Positions 1 through 11,001 of a stretch of DNA of 64,000 bases are shown piece by piece; position 1 is the stretch's first letter; each line of letters opens with the position of its first letter. This stretch comes from Chondrilla cf. caribensis. Its lineage: Eukaryota; Porifera; Demospongiae; Chondrillida; Chondrillidae. The translations under genes were made by a program, and so were the position numbers. The DNA lies in the NCBI GenBank assembly GCA_964020155.1, contig OZ026554.1, forward strand, positions 42,501 through 106,500. Direction: 5' to 3'. Below the pieces are notes generated by a model, which worked only from the letters and a program-made list of their open reading frames with translations, was not told the DNA's origin and did no database searches.

Positions 1-223
1 GCGGCCCTGTCCTTAACGGAACCACCAGGGTTTAGCTGCTCCGTCTTAACAAGAATATTACATAATGTCTCTTCGCTCACACCCTTTAACCTCACTAAAG
101 GAGTACTACAGGATATGAAAAGGCATCCATAAATTTCAGCCAGAAAACGCCTGGATACTCAAAGCACCCTCACTTGCCAACCAATTCTTTAAAACCATCC
201 ACAACGTTCGAACTATAACGTAA
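1..223 (-). CDS. PLP-dependent cysteine synthase / cystathionine beta-synthase family protein, 5' part only
   Basis: Two exons read on the minus strand, about 174-223 and 1-105, with a small GT-AG intron between them. Joined, they give VGNTPLVRL followed by [11 protein letters not shown]. These are the substrate-loop motif and the PLP-lysine motif of fold-type II PLP enzymes (cysteine synthase and cystathionine beta-synthase); the lysine of SVKDR forms the Schiff base. NPGGSVKDR is closer to cysteine-synthase-like members than to vertebrate CBS, which has NAGGSVKDR. The exon junction completes the Asn codon of VGN in frame, which supports the model. The first coding exon and start codon were not found; they should lie above position 223. 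The rest of the enzyme lies beyond the left edge. The family call is firm, the exact substrate is not. Confidence 0.75.
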
Positions 224-569
224 CTACAGAGAGAAAGATTATGTCATGATAACCAAGACTTATGCCAACATCGATAAGGCTGGGACGCACTCTACATAGC
301 CGCCCCACCACACGGACTGTAAACCTTCTACCAGAGCTTCAACTTCCTGAGAAGACGGCCATGCTGGTGTCAGAGGGAAAGGGGGGTCACCACACCGTCA
401 TAACATAGACAACACCCTACGACACACCACACCGTCATAACATAGACAACACCCTACGACACACCACACCGGCATAACATAGACAACACACAAAGCTCCC
501 TTGCCGTAGCTACGAACTACGTAGCTCCACCATCTTCGAGTATAGTCGAATTTAGGAAATACTGCAACA
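224..569. other. Stretch between the cysteine-synthase-like gene and repeat copy A
   Basis: It should hold the unplaced first exon and promoter of the minus-strand PLP enzyme. Apart from the short tandem array at 388-490 I see no coding segment that I can support. Confidence 0.4.
388..490. repeat. 37-bp tandem repeat, about 2.8 copies
   Basis: The unit begins CACCACACCGTCATAACATA and ends with CCCTACGACA. The first two copies are almost identical and the third is partial, with a T-to-G change in CCGTC. Confidence 0.85.
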
Positions 570-1138
570 TCATATAATATGCATTCCTACGCGTAACCAC
601 TACAGTGAATTTATATTATTTATATTGTGCGAACAAAATGGCCGATTTCAAAACGCCGACAATTAGGATTTGGGCTAGAACTTGAGCGCAAAGACTTCAA
701 CGAACTTTAAATCTTCACCGAAGGTTCTTCTAAACCTATTAGAGACGATCAAGTGATTCGAGCGCCTGGGGGTGGCCTATTCTCCGAATTGAACATTGAG
801 GGCAACTTTAAATAGCGCAGATAATAATAATAAAATAGATAGGTCACGGTGGCGGGGTGGTCAGGTGACACGACTCTAGGCTCCAGGTCGCGGGTTCGAA
901 TCCTCGAAAGGACGGTTTTTTTCTCTGAAAAAAAATAGCTCACTTCCTGGTGGTCAGTCGCAATACTCTCTACAAAGAACCGTAGGGGGGAGCTTTGGGA
1001 CTCGCGGCTGACCTCCCAGCTAGAATAGTGTCTTCTACATTCGTGGAATGACGCAAGTACACAGTATCTGTGGAAAGTCCCTGTAAAGCTCTCCATATAT
1101 AGGTGTCTTTGACCCTGAGTGGGTGACTTTTTTATTAA
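570..1138 (+). mobile_element. tRNA-containing interspersed repeat, copy A
   Basis: This segment of about 570 bp recurs, inverted, at 29350-29935. A tRNA-like core lies near 842-915, with a box A-like sequence TGGCGGGGTGG at 850-860 and a perfect box B GGTTCGAATCC at 893-903. The anticodon region CTAGGCTCCAG resembles tRNA-Leu(UAG). About 270 bp of conserved sequence lies upstream of the tRNA and about 220 bp downstream, ending in GGGTGACTTTTTTATTAAT. The acceptor stem does not pair, so it is a tRNA-derived element and not a working tRNA. Ordinary tRNA SINEs have the tRNA at the 5' end, so the central position is odd. A 115-codon reading frame on the other strand (749-1096) has no protein character. 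Confidence 0.8.
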
Positions 1139-1713
1139 TATGAATCCTACAATTCTTGCTTTATTCCTTTTATATTATTGTGATCATTATATTTTGTACT
1201 TGAAAGTATATACATTTTATTATATGTGGCACTAGGGAGAATTTTTGGTCGACATCAAAATGTATCTTTTTGTTATCAGAAGGACAGTACTAGGTCCAGG
1301 AGTTTGTCTGTGAATTCGTATTTGACCTATGATGCATCACGTGCACACAGGAGAGGCCGTGGTGACAAGCCATAAAATTGACATTTTTTGCTTGTCACCA
1401 CGAGGCTTATAGCGCACTCAGGACAATCTCAATTCTCACGAAATTGCGTTGGTAAGTTTGGCATGGACACTGGGCAGCCCTTGGTGATCAGCAAAAGAAT
1501 GTGAAATTACCTGTTATTACATTACATGCATGAGACTTATCCACCTACATACTTCCAACTACTAGATTTACATTATACCACAGCTTAGTCATAATAATTA
1601 CAAATCCTACAATTTTTGCTTTATTTCATTGACTTTGATGCGGATCATTATTATTCTGATACTTGGACAATGTAATACAACAGATTATTATGACAAGTAC
1701 ATAACATCGAGCA
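1139..1713. other. 3' flank of EIF5B
   Basis: There is no gene here. On the minus strand it carries a poly(A) signal (AATAAA, plus-strand TTTATT at 1620-1625) 89 bases past the EIF5B stop. A segment around 1595-1660 recurs in diverged form at 1142-1207, both copies beginning AATCCTACAATT, and there is an inverted repeat at 1358-1402. Confidence 0.6.
1358..1402. repeat. 13-bp perfect inverted repeat (hairpin)
   Basis: The arms CGTGGTGACAAGC (1358-1370) and GCTTGTCACCACG (1390-1402) pair perfectly around a 19-base AT-rich loop. It could fold in DNA or RNA. No larger terminal repeat or target duplication was seen. Confidence 0.7.
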
Positions 1714-4700
1714 TCAAAGAATTTGAAACTGTTTCTTCAGGTCTATCATCAACTGCCAATCACTTTTCTGCAAATCTTCTCTAAAGTATTCCTTGACAGC
1801 ATCAATAGACTGCCTACTTATCTGTATAGCAAAACAGTGTCAATAAAGTATGAGCATATTGCCTCACCAATGGCTTACTTTGCTAACAATCAGGTCAGCC
1901 TCATCAAAATGTCGTCCAAGGAGTCTAGGTGTCTCTCCTGGCATGGACTCAATCTTCAGACAAACTTCTGCACCTTTTCTCACCAAATCAACTGGCTTGT
2001 GGTTGACCTCCATACTTGTTACAATGCCGATGTCACAAAACTATGCCAAACGAAAACTGACAATAAACACTCCATTGGATCACATCCAATTACACTATAT
2101 ACCTGCACCCGTTGAACACGCAAACAGGAAGCACAAATAAATCTATATCACATCTATAGTAACGTATGTGTCACACAGGCCCGCATGCACGCATGCATGC
2201 ACACACACACGCACAGGAATAGTGTATATTGTGAATAACATTCCATACTCACATTCTTGGATGGGACTGTCAAGGGAGTGCCCACTTTGACTATTCCACC
2301 CTCAACCTTTACTCCAACCACTATAGGGTCACGTGTTTTGAAGATGCAATTCGGTAATATCTTCACTTTGCAAGGGAATATTGCTATATCCTTGTACTGT
2401 TCACGCATTCTCTGACGAAGTTCCTAAAACAGAAAAAAAACAATTATGCATATACAGTCTAAAATGACATAAATACAATCATTTTCATGCTTGTACATTA
2501 AAACACCTGAGTACACACACCTCACGATATTTCATGAAATTGTCAAATAAATGATAGATTATGTCAGCAGAGAATATCCGCACACCAAGGTTGTCCGCCA
2601 GATCTTGTGCTTCTCGCTCTATTCTCACGTCAAATGCTAAAATAACTGCATAGCTAGAAGTGAAAGGATCCTATAATAAAACATAAACATTTTGTTTGTG
2701 AAAACATAACTGTACTCGTTTTTGTGCTCCAGCATCACAGAGGCTTTCATTACATCCTTCTTGTGAACTGGTCCAATATTCACTCCAAAGTACTGCAATT
2801 AACAACAAAGCACAAAGGACAATGATCTTGGATGTTCCTCTGGGCTAACATGGAAGTCACACACTGGGATCTTTGACTGCTTCAGAAACTCCACCAAAGC
2901 CTCCAGAGATCCTAGTGTTGATGCTTGTACGTATACTCCAATATCTTGACATTTGACTGCATTCAAAGTGGCCGTTAGCGTGGCCTGGGCTTTGTCCTGG
3001 AATTCAAAAATCACAATTGAATCACATACCTACCCACTTGGGTATCACTGTCCCCACCCACTTGGGGATCACTGTATCTACCCACTTGGGCACCACTGTA
3101 TCCACCCACTTGGGCACCACTGTACCCACCCACTTGGGTATCACTGTACCCACCCACTTGGGTATCACAATGCATACCTTGAGCAGTTCCACTTCATCTG
3201 GGTTCGAAGCCACAAATAAGGGGGTGCCAGCAAGTGTCTTTTCCAGTTCTTTTCCTGTCAGTTTCACACCTTGAGCACCAGCTAACATCTTATGCTGAAT
3301 GTATGCATTCTACACACAAAATAAAGGATACAATGTAAGCCAACAGGCACAGGGGTGTACAAGCATACCGATGTACAGATATACAGGTTGCTGGGTACTC
3401 CTACAAATACCTTTACTCTGAGTTCCCTTAATGGCTGGGGGGTTAGCAATGCTCGCAATTGAGTGGTGAACGGCCCATCAACCCCACACAGCACAACAGT
3501 GTCACCTTCTTTTAGAAAACCATTTCTCAAAATGACATCAATTGTCATCCCAAGACCACTTATTGCTTTCACCTTTTGAATTGAAAGATAGAACTCAGGA
3601 CCAATTCCAGAAAACAAACATACCACGAATGTGTTCACCTCAAGCACATGGCACTCCAGGTCTTCAGAGAAGTGCAGCTCCTCAAGTAAGTGCCTTTGGC
3701 AAACAGTGACCAATAGGGCTATCAAATCCCCCATTCCATCTCCTGATATGGCTGACGTAGGGCAAACTGGAACGTACTCTTTAAAATTCACTTTGTCCCA
3801 AAATAGAGCAATATTTAACTCCTGAAAAAAGAGGAGAATGTGACACCACTAAGGCATAACACCCCCATACACATCCTTCACCTGCTCTGCAAACTGGACC
3901 AACACTTGCTTGTACAGCTCCTCAAATTGAGAAGATGATGTTGCCTTCTGTTTCTTCAGGTTGTCACGGATACCACTTAAGGGACTTCGCTTCCAATCTA
4001 GTAATCGATCTACTTTGTTTAAAGCAATGATAAATGGGACTTTCCCACGCTTCAGAATATTGATAGACTCTATAGTCTGTGGTTCCAGCCCGTGCATGAT
4101 GTCAACAACCAAAATGGCAATGTCACATAGAGAGGATCCTCTGGTACGAAGGTTGCTGAAAGACTCATGACCGGGTGTATCAATGATGAGAAGACCAGGG
4201 ATCTTCAACTCTTGTCGGGAGAACTAAAGAAGTGATAAAGTCGTCACCAACAAGGAATTCACTTAATCACATGACTAACGTCTTTTAAGTGTTTGGTTTG
4301 CTCCTTCACAGCATGTTGAGGAACAAAGGTAGCTCCAATCTGCTGAGTAATTCCACCAGCTTCTCCGTCCTGAACATTGGTCCTACGAATCTGGAGATCA
4401 AGAACATACTGTAAACTAAACACCACAACAGAAACTAAACTCAGGGAACCTTATCCAATATTTTTGTTTTTCCTGTGTCAACATGTCCCAACACACAGAC
4501 CACTGGTGACCGGAACACCTCCTCTGGCTCATCATCACTGGCTTCTTCAGAGGAAGTATCATCATCAAAAATTTCACGTTTCTCAATTTCTCCCATTTCT
4601 GAAGGGATCTCATCCACAAGTGACAAATGGACACCAGCTGGTGCTCTTTCAGAGGAATGTAGTTCTGCTTCATTCTCCGAACCATTCACGCTTTCATCTT

Positions 4701-6516
4701 CTCTACATCCAATGTCCCTCTCAACATCACTCTCATTTAATGCCTCCCAATCATCAACAACATCACTGGATTCTTTGAGTTCTGAGATTCTTTCACTGAA
4801 GACTGTTTACGATACAAACAGTGAACAAAACAGTACATGTCCGGCATAAACACAACATGAGCTGCATACAGGTCAGGTGTGACCAGGTATGGGTTGTACA
4901 CAGGTCAGGTGTGACCAGGTATGGGTTGTACACAGGTCAGGTGTGAGTAACGTATGGGAATTGAGTACATAGCTCACGCACAACCAAGGACTACTGACCC
5001 TGTCCCTCTGAGGTACTGGGAAGCTCAGCATCTTTGCACTGTGTATTCTCTATATCATCAGTAGCAGTCTGTATTGACAAAGCATCTTTCTTCTTTGGGC
5101 GAACACGACTGCCATAACGAACCGGTTTACGTTCTCCTTCTAATGACTGTTTCAACCCCGGGATCTCAATGCCTAAACCAAATAAGCAGCAACACAGAGC
5201 CAATCAGGTTACCAGCTCCTGGTCCACCTAATAAACCACGTAAATAGAATGCATAATACTGTACAAACACAACTACACATTCCAGAGTTACAGCACACCA
5301 CCAGTAGAAAACCTCCCCCAGAATCAACACCAGAACAATGGCATTGATATAAGCAAGTGAATTGATATACCTTGGGCCTTGAGAGCTTCCAGACTTGCTT
5401 TTTGCTTAGCCTTTTTCTCTTTTTCTGATTTTGTGAGGTATTTTCCTTCTTTCTTTAGACGCTCAATTCTTTCCTTTTCTTTCTGTTTTTTTCTTTGCTT
5501 CTTTTCTTCTTCACGTCTTAACTCTTCCAGTCTCTTTCTTTCTGCTTCTTCTTCAGCTTCAATTCTTTTTCTTTCTTCCTCTTCTCGTGCCTTCTGAGCA
5601 GCTCTAACAGCCTCCAAACGCTTCTTTATTGCTGAACCAACTGTACTCTTCTTTGATTTTTTATCATCCTTCTCACTTGGTGCTTTCTTCTTTTTCTTCT
5701 TTTTTTTCTTATCTTCCTCTGATAACAAAGCAAAGCATATTAGATAAAATACAGTGCTTACAACCCTCCCACACGCCCACCTTCTCTCTCTTCAACATCC
5801 AGATCGACTTCCATTGCTTTGCTGTCACCAACAGAAAAAGACGGTAGAGGCTCTGTGGTAGGTGTGTCCTTAGTAACAGGCTCTGTGGTAGGTGTGTCCT
5901 TAGTAACAGGCTCTGTGGTAGGTGTGTCCTTAGTAACAGGCTCTGTGATGGGTGTGTCCTTAGTAGTAGGCTCTGTGATAGGTGTGTCCTTAGTAACAGG
6001 CTCTGTGGTAGGTGTGTCCTTGGTAACAGGCTCTGTGGTAGGTGTGTCCTTAGTAACAGTGTCTCTAGCAACTTCCATTGGGAATCTAAAGGGGAGTAAT
6101 TGAAGGCTTCGCCACTTTAATAAAAGTCAAACATGACCTACTCTGCTGGACTACTCTTTTCAGAAGTGGTTTCCTTTTTATTCTCCACTTTCTCCTTTCT
6201 CCCTTCCCTCCCGTCATCTCCTGGTTTATCCTGAACTACTTCTAACAGAGCTTCTTCCATATCAATGTCCTCCCTGCACATCACAGCTAGGAACATCAGC
6301 CTATAGCAAGTACTACTTCATGAGATGGACAAACCAATCATTGTTCTTTCTCCCTTTCTTCCCCTTTTTTGAAACTTTCTTATCATGTTCTTTCTTCTCT
6401 GGCTTGATGGCTTCAATTTTAACTGGTATCTCATCGGCATCATGATCCACACTGAACAACAAGAGGAATTCTCCAATTGGTATGATGTTACAAAAGGACT
6501 GCAATACACATAGGGT

Positions 6517-6580
<64 letters not shown>

Positions 6581-7188
6581 ACACACACTTGGATATTTCT
6601 CTCAATCCTTCAGAAGTGGTTTCTTTCCTCTTCTCCATTTTCTCCTTTCTCCCTTCCCACTTGTCTGATTTCTCATCTCCTGGTTTATCCTCCTCTACTT
6701 CTAGCAGAGCTGCTTCCATATCAAAGTCCTCCCTAGAACACGCAACGGTAATATAAGTAACACTCAGGATCCCGAGAGTTGAGGGAAGTTAACATTAAAG
6801 TGTACCAGTCATCTTTTTTCTTTCCTTTCTTTTTACTCCCTTTATTCTTCTCCGACACTCCTTCCACTCGTTCTACCTTTTTATGGCTATCATCAAGCCT
6901 ACATAACATAAAGAAGGTAAAAGATGTATCTAAACGGACACATAACTTCAGTTCCAATAAGAACATTAACTCCACAGGACTCACAACTCGATCTGTGCGT
7001 CCTTCAGATCAAGGACTGAGGACGATTGCTCGGGATTCTCCAATCTGAAGGGAAAATCATTTGTCCACAATACCAGTTATCAAATAAGATTACCTTAATC
7101 AAGCCATCATAATCCTTAACCGATTAATAACTAACTGTTGCTCGTCAGTAGCACGAGGGATGTCCTTTTTGACTTTCTTCTTGCCCAT
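1714..7188 (-). CDS. EIF5B: Eukaryotic translation initiation factor 5B (eIF5B)
   Basis: This is the GTPase that promotes 60S subunit joining in the cytosol. The start is ATG at 7188 (MGKKKVKKD) and the stop is at 1714-1716, after a C-terminus containing [12 protein letters not shown] as in animal eIF5B. The N-terminal half is charged and repetitive: lysine-rich and acidic exons, a ten-residue tandem repeat (5841-6062), a poly-Lys run and a long Glu/Arg/Lys coiled region (about 5380-5730). The GTPase core follows: P-loop GHVDTGKTK near 4475, DTPGHESF near 4170, NKVD near 4005. Then come domain II (2150-3790) and the C-terminal helix and domain IV. Introns are short. Two N-terminal exons look tandemly duplicated (6140-6450 against 6590-6900). 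HEATR3 lies 63 bp upstream on the same strand. Confidence 0.95.
3032..3177. repeat. 24-bp intronic minisatellite, about 6 copies (EIF5B)
   Basis: The unit is ACCCACTTGGGTATCACTGT plus four bases. On the coding (minus) strand the array begins a few bases after the 5' splice site CTCAAG/GTATGC. Confidence 0.9.
4870..4947. repeat. 32-bp intronic tandem repeat, about 2.4 copies (EIF5B)
   Basis: The unit contains CAGGTCAGGTGTGACCAGGT followed by ATGGGTTGTACA. It lies in an intron of EIF5B. Confidence 0.85.
5841..6062 (-). repeat. 30-bp coding minisatellite in EIF5B
   Basis: About seven units encode the ten-residue repeat [10 protein letters not shown] with few changes ([10 protein letters not shown] in the middle). 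The array is in frame, and the exon continues with [11 protein letters not shown] into the next spliced exon. It lies in the disordered N-terminal region, where length change would be tolerated. Confidence 0.9.
6519..6588. repeat. (AC)n microsatellite in an EIF5B intron
   Basis: About 35 dinucleotides with one AT interruption. Confidence 0.95.
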
Positions 7189-7251
7189 TTTAGCGAACCG
7201 GTTCCCATTCGAAACCAAAACAATAGGAATGAGAACAGCAGCGAAACACAA

Positions 7252-10200
7252 TCAATTACCATTCGTCGTCATACAACATTGTGTCCTGACATAATCAATG
7301 AATCTTGGCAAATTTGCTCTCGCCACGTCGATGACGGCGGTTTCTGCACTGCTATCAGGACCCTGCTGAATAAGAACGGATAGATACACAGCTTGCACAA
7401 CCAGTACAACTGGCCAAATGGACACAATTAGCTTAAACAGTACAGCCTACTTGTTTGTCCTGAAGACTAGTGGAGAGGGAACACATCACATCCAGCAATC
7501 CTGAAGCGGGAATGACTGGGAGAGAACTGTCATTGAAACCAAAAATACTGTCGAGAACTTCAGAAACTATCAATTCATTGTCACATTTCATCAAAACGTC
7601 CTTAAATGTGATTGCTATTATCTAAGTGAGAAAACATATTTACAACACTACATGCATGTAGGTCACATGATGTACACATGTACCTGATGTGAAGATGGGC
7701 TGAGAGACTGCTGGCACAGAGCTCCCAGGACTTGAATGGCACACAGACAAACAGGAAGCGTGGGTGGAGATGAAACCAGCTGACAAAATACCTCCAGGTG
7801 GTCCTGATTAAGGGTCTGTTGATAAAAGATTTACTAGGTGTCAATAAATTTGATGCAGTTAGCATAGGACCTCACCCTGCTATCCACATCGTGGAGCTTG
7901 CTAACAACCACACGCAACAACTTAAGAATGCATTCCAGGACCTCACTATTCTGATCTAAGAACCCAAGAAAAAGTGGTCTACATCAATAGGAATGGCTGG
8001 TACTGCCATTGGCCCTTGACAATTTCACTGACTCTTCTGATTCAAAGAGATAAACAAGGAAGTAAACATTTCCTCCAGCTTATGTGCCCCTCCCCAATTA
8101 GGTGTGTCCAAAAAGGTCAAGAGGTTCTGGAGACAGAGCAGTGCAGTACACTGAACATTCAGCACCCTACAGGGAACACATAACTCGGGTACAATAGATA
8201 ACAGAATAACTAGTAGTAAGCATAGACTGACTTTTGATGGAGTTTGGGATATGGAAGTAGTATTTCTTGTATCTGTGAAGGGACAAATTGACACTTTGTC
8301 CAAGCCTACATGAAGTAGAATGGGTTGGATGCACATACACACACAATGCACACTCAGGGAAGAGGTACTTTGACATGAACACCGTGCTTCACTACTGAGT
8401 CCAAGACTGCCAACTCCAAATTGTTTTCTGGAGATTTGGTTGTCATAGCGATGGCTTCACATTCCTCTTCCATAATATCTTCCCACTCATCATCATCTAA
8501 AATGTGCAAGGGGCGTGTCAAGGAATAAAAGGCGTGTCAGGATCAGGCCATGTATCACCTTCAATACATGTTGTGTTGGCTAAGACTTCCAATGCCAGAG
8601 ATTGGGCACTCAACACATTCCTTATCTCACCACACTAACAGAGCAATGAGGATAGTATATGACTGTCTGTGATAAGACCACTGTAATTATGTACGAACCA
8701 CTTCACTGGTTAAAGCTGGTGAAGTATTCCCTTTGCCAGTTGGTGCCAAAGGAGTAGAATCTTTATGGTGAGGAGCAAACAGAGAAGGGACATCCACATC
8801 AAGAATCTCACTCAGTCTTCCAAGAACAAGATTGACAATGTCAGGTAACTTGTCTGGGCTCATTGCTGGTGCTACGTTAGCAAGGGTCCCTGTACAACAC
8901 ATGATAGCTATGAGACAGTCTTGCCACATTCCATCTTAGTGAAGGGGGCAGTGACAGCCTACCAGCAATAGCTGCTTGGACAATCAACCCTCCAGAAGAA
9001 CTCTTATGTGGAGCCCTCACAGAAGACACTAGACACTCGATAAGCTCAGGATTTCTGCAGATGCAGTGACAGAGCTCAGCGTTATCTTCAGTTAAGCTCA
9101 GCAAACATTGAGCTAAAGGTAAAGAGAGGATTGTACATGAATGAAGACATTACATAAACCAGGAATTACACAAGGTACACCACTCACCTGCTGGGATGGC
9201 TAGGTCTACATCAATCCCACACTGGGCAAAGTGCAGGATAACTGGGACCAGCTGCTCTCTGATAACTGCTGCTATTGTCAAAGTCGACAACTCACTAAAT
9301 GCAACAATCAAACCACATTTATCATGGCTCTCCCATTATCAGTCTGTCTACACTGTAAATGCTCACACGAGGTTCCACAGCACATGCATGGCCTGCACTG
9401 CGATAGACCTCCAAATCACCTGCTCCTTGTCCTCAGGACCAAACTGCACATTCCTATAGCACTGAGAAATGGGATATATCAGGATCCTAAATTGTCACCT
9501 TCATGTACTAGTGGATGCAACAACATACCTCTCTAATGAGGACTGATAGCATGATCAACACTTCTTCAGTCACCACCTTCAAATTTTCTCCTTCTTTCAT
9601 AACTGCTAAAGACAAGTTCCTACCATTTGTCAAAATAACAAAATAACAAATTGTACATAGTGGATATGATAAGAATTCTATTGAATATCACCAAAATCCA
9701 CACCTGGTGCAGGCCTCGCAGTCTGCACTGTAGGCATTGTCAACTGTTAAGGCAAGGAGCTATTTATTCCAGACATGGCTGGTAGCCTCAGCCAAATTAT
9801 GAAGCAGTTGTCATATGGGTGGGCAGTAGCACCAGGTACATTCCATAGGGATTAGCATCTTGAATGTATGTACTACAATACCACCCATATGGTCCATGTG
9901 CTTCAATACCACCCATATGGTCCATGTGCTTCAATACCACCCATATGGTCCATGTGCTTCAATACCACCCATATGGTCCATGTGCTTCAATACCACCCAT
10001 ATGGTCCATGTGCTTCAATACCACCCATATGGTCCATGTACTTCAATACCACCCATATGGTCCATGTGCTTCAATACCACCCATATGGTCCATGTGCTTC
10101 AATACCACCCATATGGTCCATGTGCTTCAATACCACCCATATGGTCCATGTGCTTCAATACCACCCATATGGTCCATGTGCTTCAATACCACCCATATGG

Positions 10201-10972
10201 TCCATGTACTTCAATACCACCCATATGGTCCATGTGCTTCAATACCACCCATATGGTCCATGTACTTCAATACCACCCATATGGTCCATGTGCTTCAATA
10301 CCACCCATATGGTCCATGTGCTTCAATACCACCCATAAGGTCCATGTGCTTCAATACCACCCATATGGTCCATGTGCTTCGATACCACCCATATGGTCCA
10401 TGTGCTTCAATACCACCCATATGGTCCATGTGCTTCGATAGCACCCATAAGGTCCATGTACTTCGATAGCACTTGGCCTATAAGGTCCTGTAATCCCATA
10501 ACATCACAGCATGGAAAGAATGAATAGACAGAAATAAATGTAAAAAGTCCACTAACTCACCTAAAAGCTCCAGTGGCAACCTCACGAACAGATAAATTGT
10601 CATCAATGAACAATGAACATAGATGAGTCACAACTCCACACTTCAGAAGATGTTTAAGGTATTTTGAGGTGAATACAAAGTCGGCCACACACCTACAAGC
10701 ATACTCCTTATCTGCTGAGTCACTACTTGCCAGCTATGGAAGAAGGCAGATATCACAGTTGTCACACAACAACAGGACAAAATACTGATGAATACTTTTC
10801 CTATAACAATCGGTGCTTTCTCCTTTCCACTGGAGGTAGATGGAAAACTGGGACCCCCGGCTACTTGATTGGGAGCACGGTATATTTCTTCAGTATTGAT
10901 GCATCGTTTGCCATTGCTGTTCAGAGGATTGTGACGATTCCTGTAACGTTTCTCAGCTTTGACTTTGCCCAT
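7252..10972 (-). CDS. HEATR3: HEAT repeat-containing protein 3 (Syo1-type chaperone of uL18/uL5)
   Basis: The human protein and yeast Syo1 escort ribosomal proteins uL5 and uL18 into the nucleus and feed 5S RNP assembly. The start is ATG at 10972; MGKVKAEKRYRNRHNP is a basic N-terminus like that of human HEATR3. Helical-repeat segments follow: LCHCICRNPELIECLVSS with a TEDNAEL motif (near 9050), APAMSPDKLPDIVNLVLGRL (near 8830), an acidic loop with DDEWEDIMEEE (near 8480), and a final exon with DVARANLPRFIDYVRTQ (7270-7330). The stop is at 7252. The gene shares a 29-bp intergenic space with INTS2 upstream and ends 63 bp before EIF5B, with no AATAAA in that gap. One intron holds a 28-bp minisatellite of about 600 bp. 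Confidence 0.88.
9872..10468. repeat. 28-bp intronic minisatellite, about 21 copies (HEATR3)
   Basis: The unit is CTTCAATACCACCCATATGG plus TCCATGTG, with very low divergence. Because 28 is not a multiple of three and the unit lacks stops, all three plus-strand frames stay open; these frames are artefacts. Each unit has the palindrome CCATATGG. Confidence 0.95.
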
Positions 10973-11001
10973 GGAGAGAGCAAAAGGGGATTTCCCTTAA
11001 A
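10973..11001. promoter_or_regulatory. 29-bp divergent intergenic space, HEATR3 / INTS2
   Basis: Only 29 bases separate the two start codons, so the 5' untranslated regions are either a few bases long or overlap on opposite strands. The INTS2 start sits in TAAAATGGCTGC, a YY1/TISU-like context. Confidence 0.75.

Noticed and set aside
388..490. CRISPR-like repeat array
   Set aside because: Direct head-to-tail units without spacers, in an animal genome; an ordinary minisatellite.
842..915. A functional tRNA-Leu gene
   Set aside because: A and B boxes are present but the acceptor stem does not pair and the sequence sits inside a repeat.
749..1096. 115-codon frame on the minus strand
   Set aside because: It lies wholly within repeat copy A and crosses the tRNA-like core; copy B breaks the frame.
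7188..7252. A trans-spliced operon as a firm call
   Set aside because: The 63-bp gap is suggestive, but no spliced-leader evidence can be seen in DNA alone, so it is kept only as a question.
9872..10468. Serum-response CArG boxes in the 28-bp array
   Set aside because: CCATATGG has only four A/T between the CC and GG; a CArG box needs six.
9860..10469. Three overlapping open frames of 156-201 codons
   Set aside because: They are the 28-bp minisatellite read in each frame; the unit lacks stops, and the array lies in an intron of the opposite-strand HEATR3.
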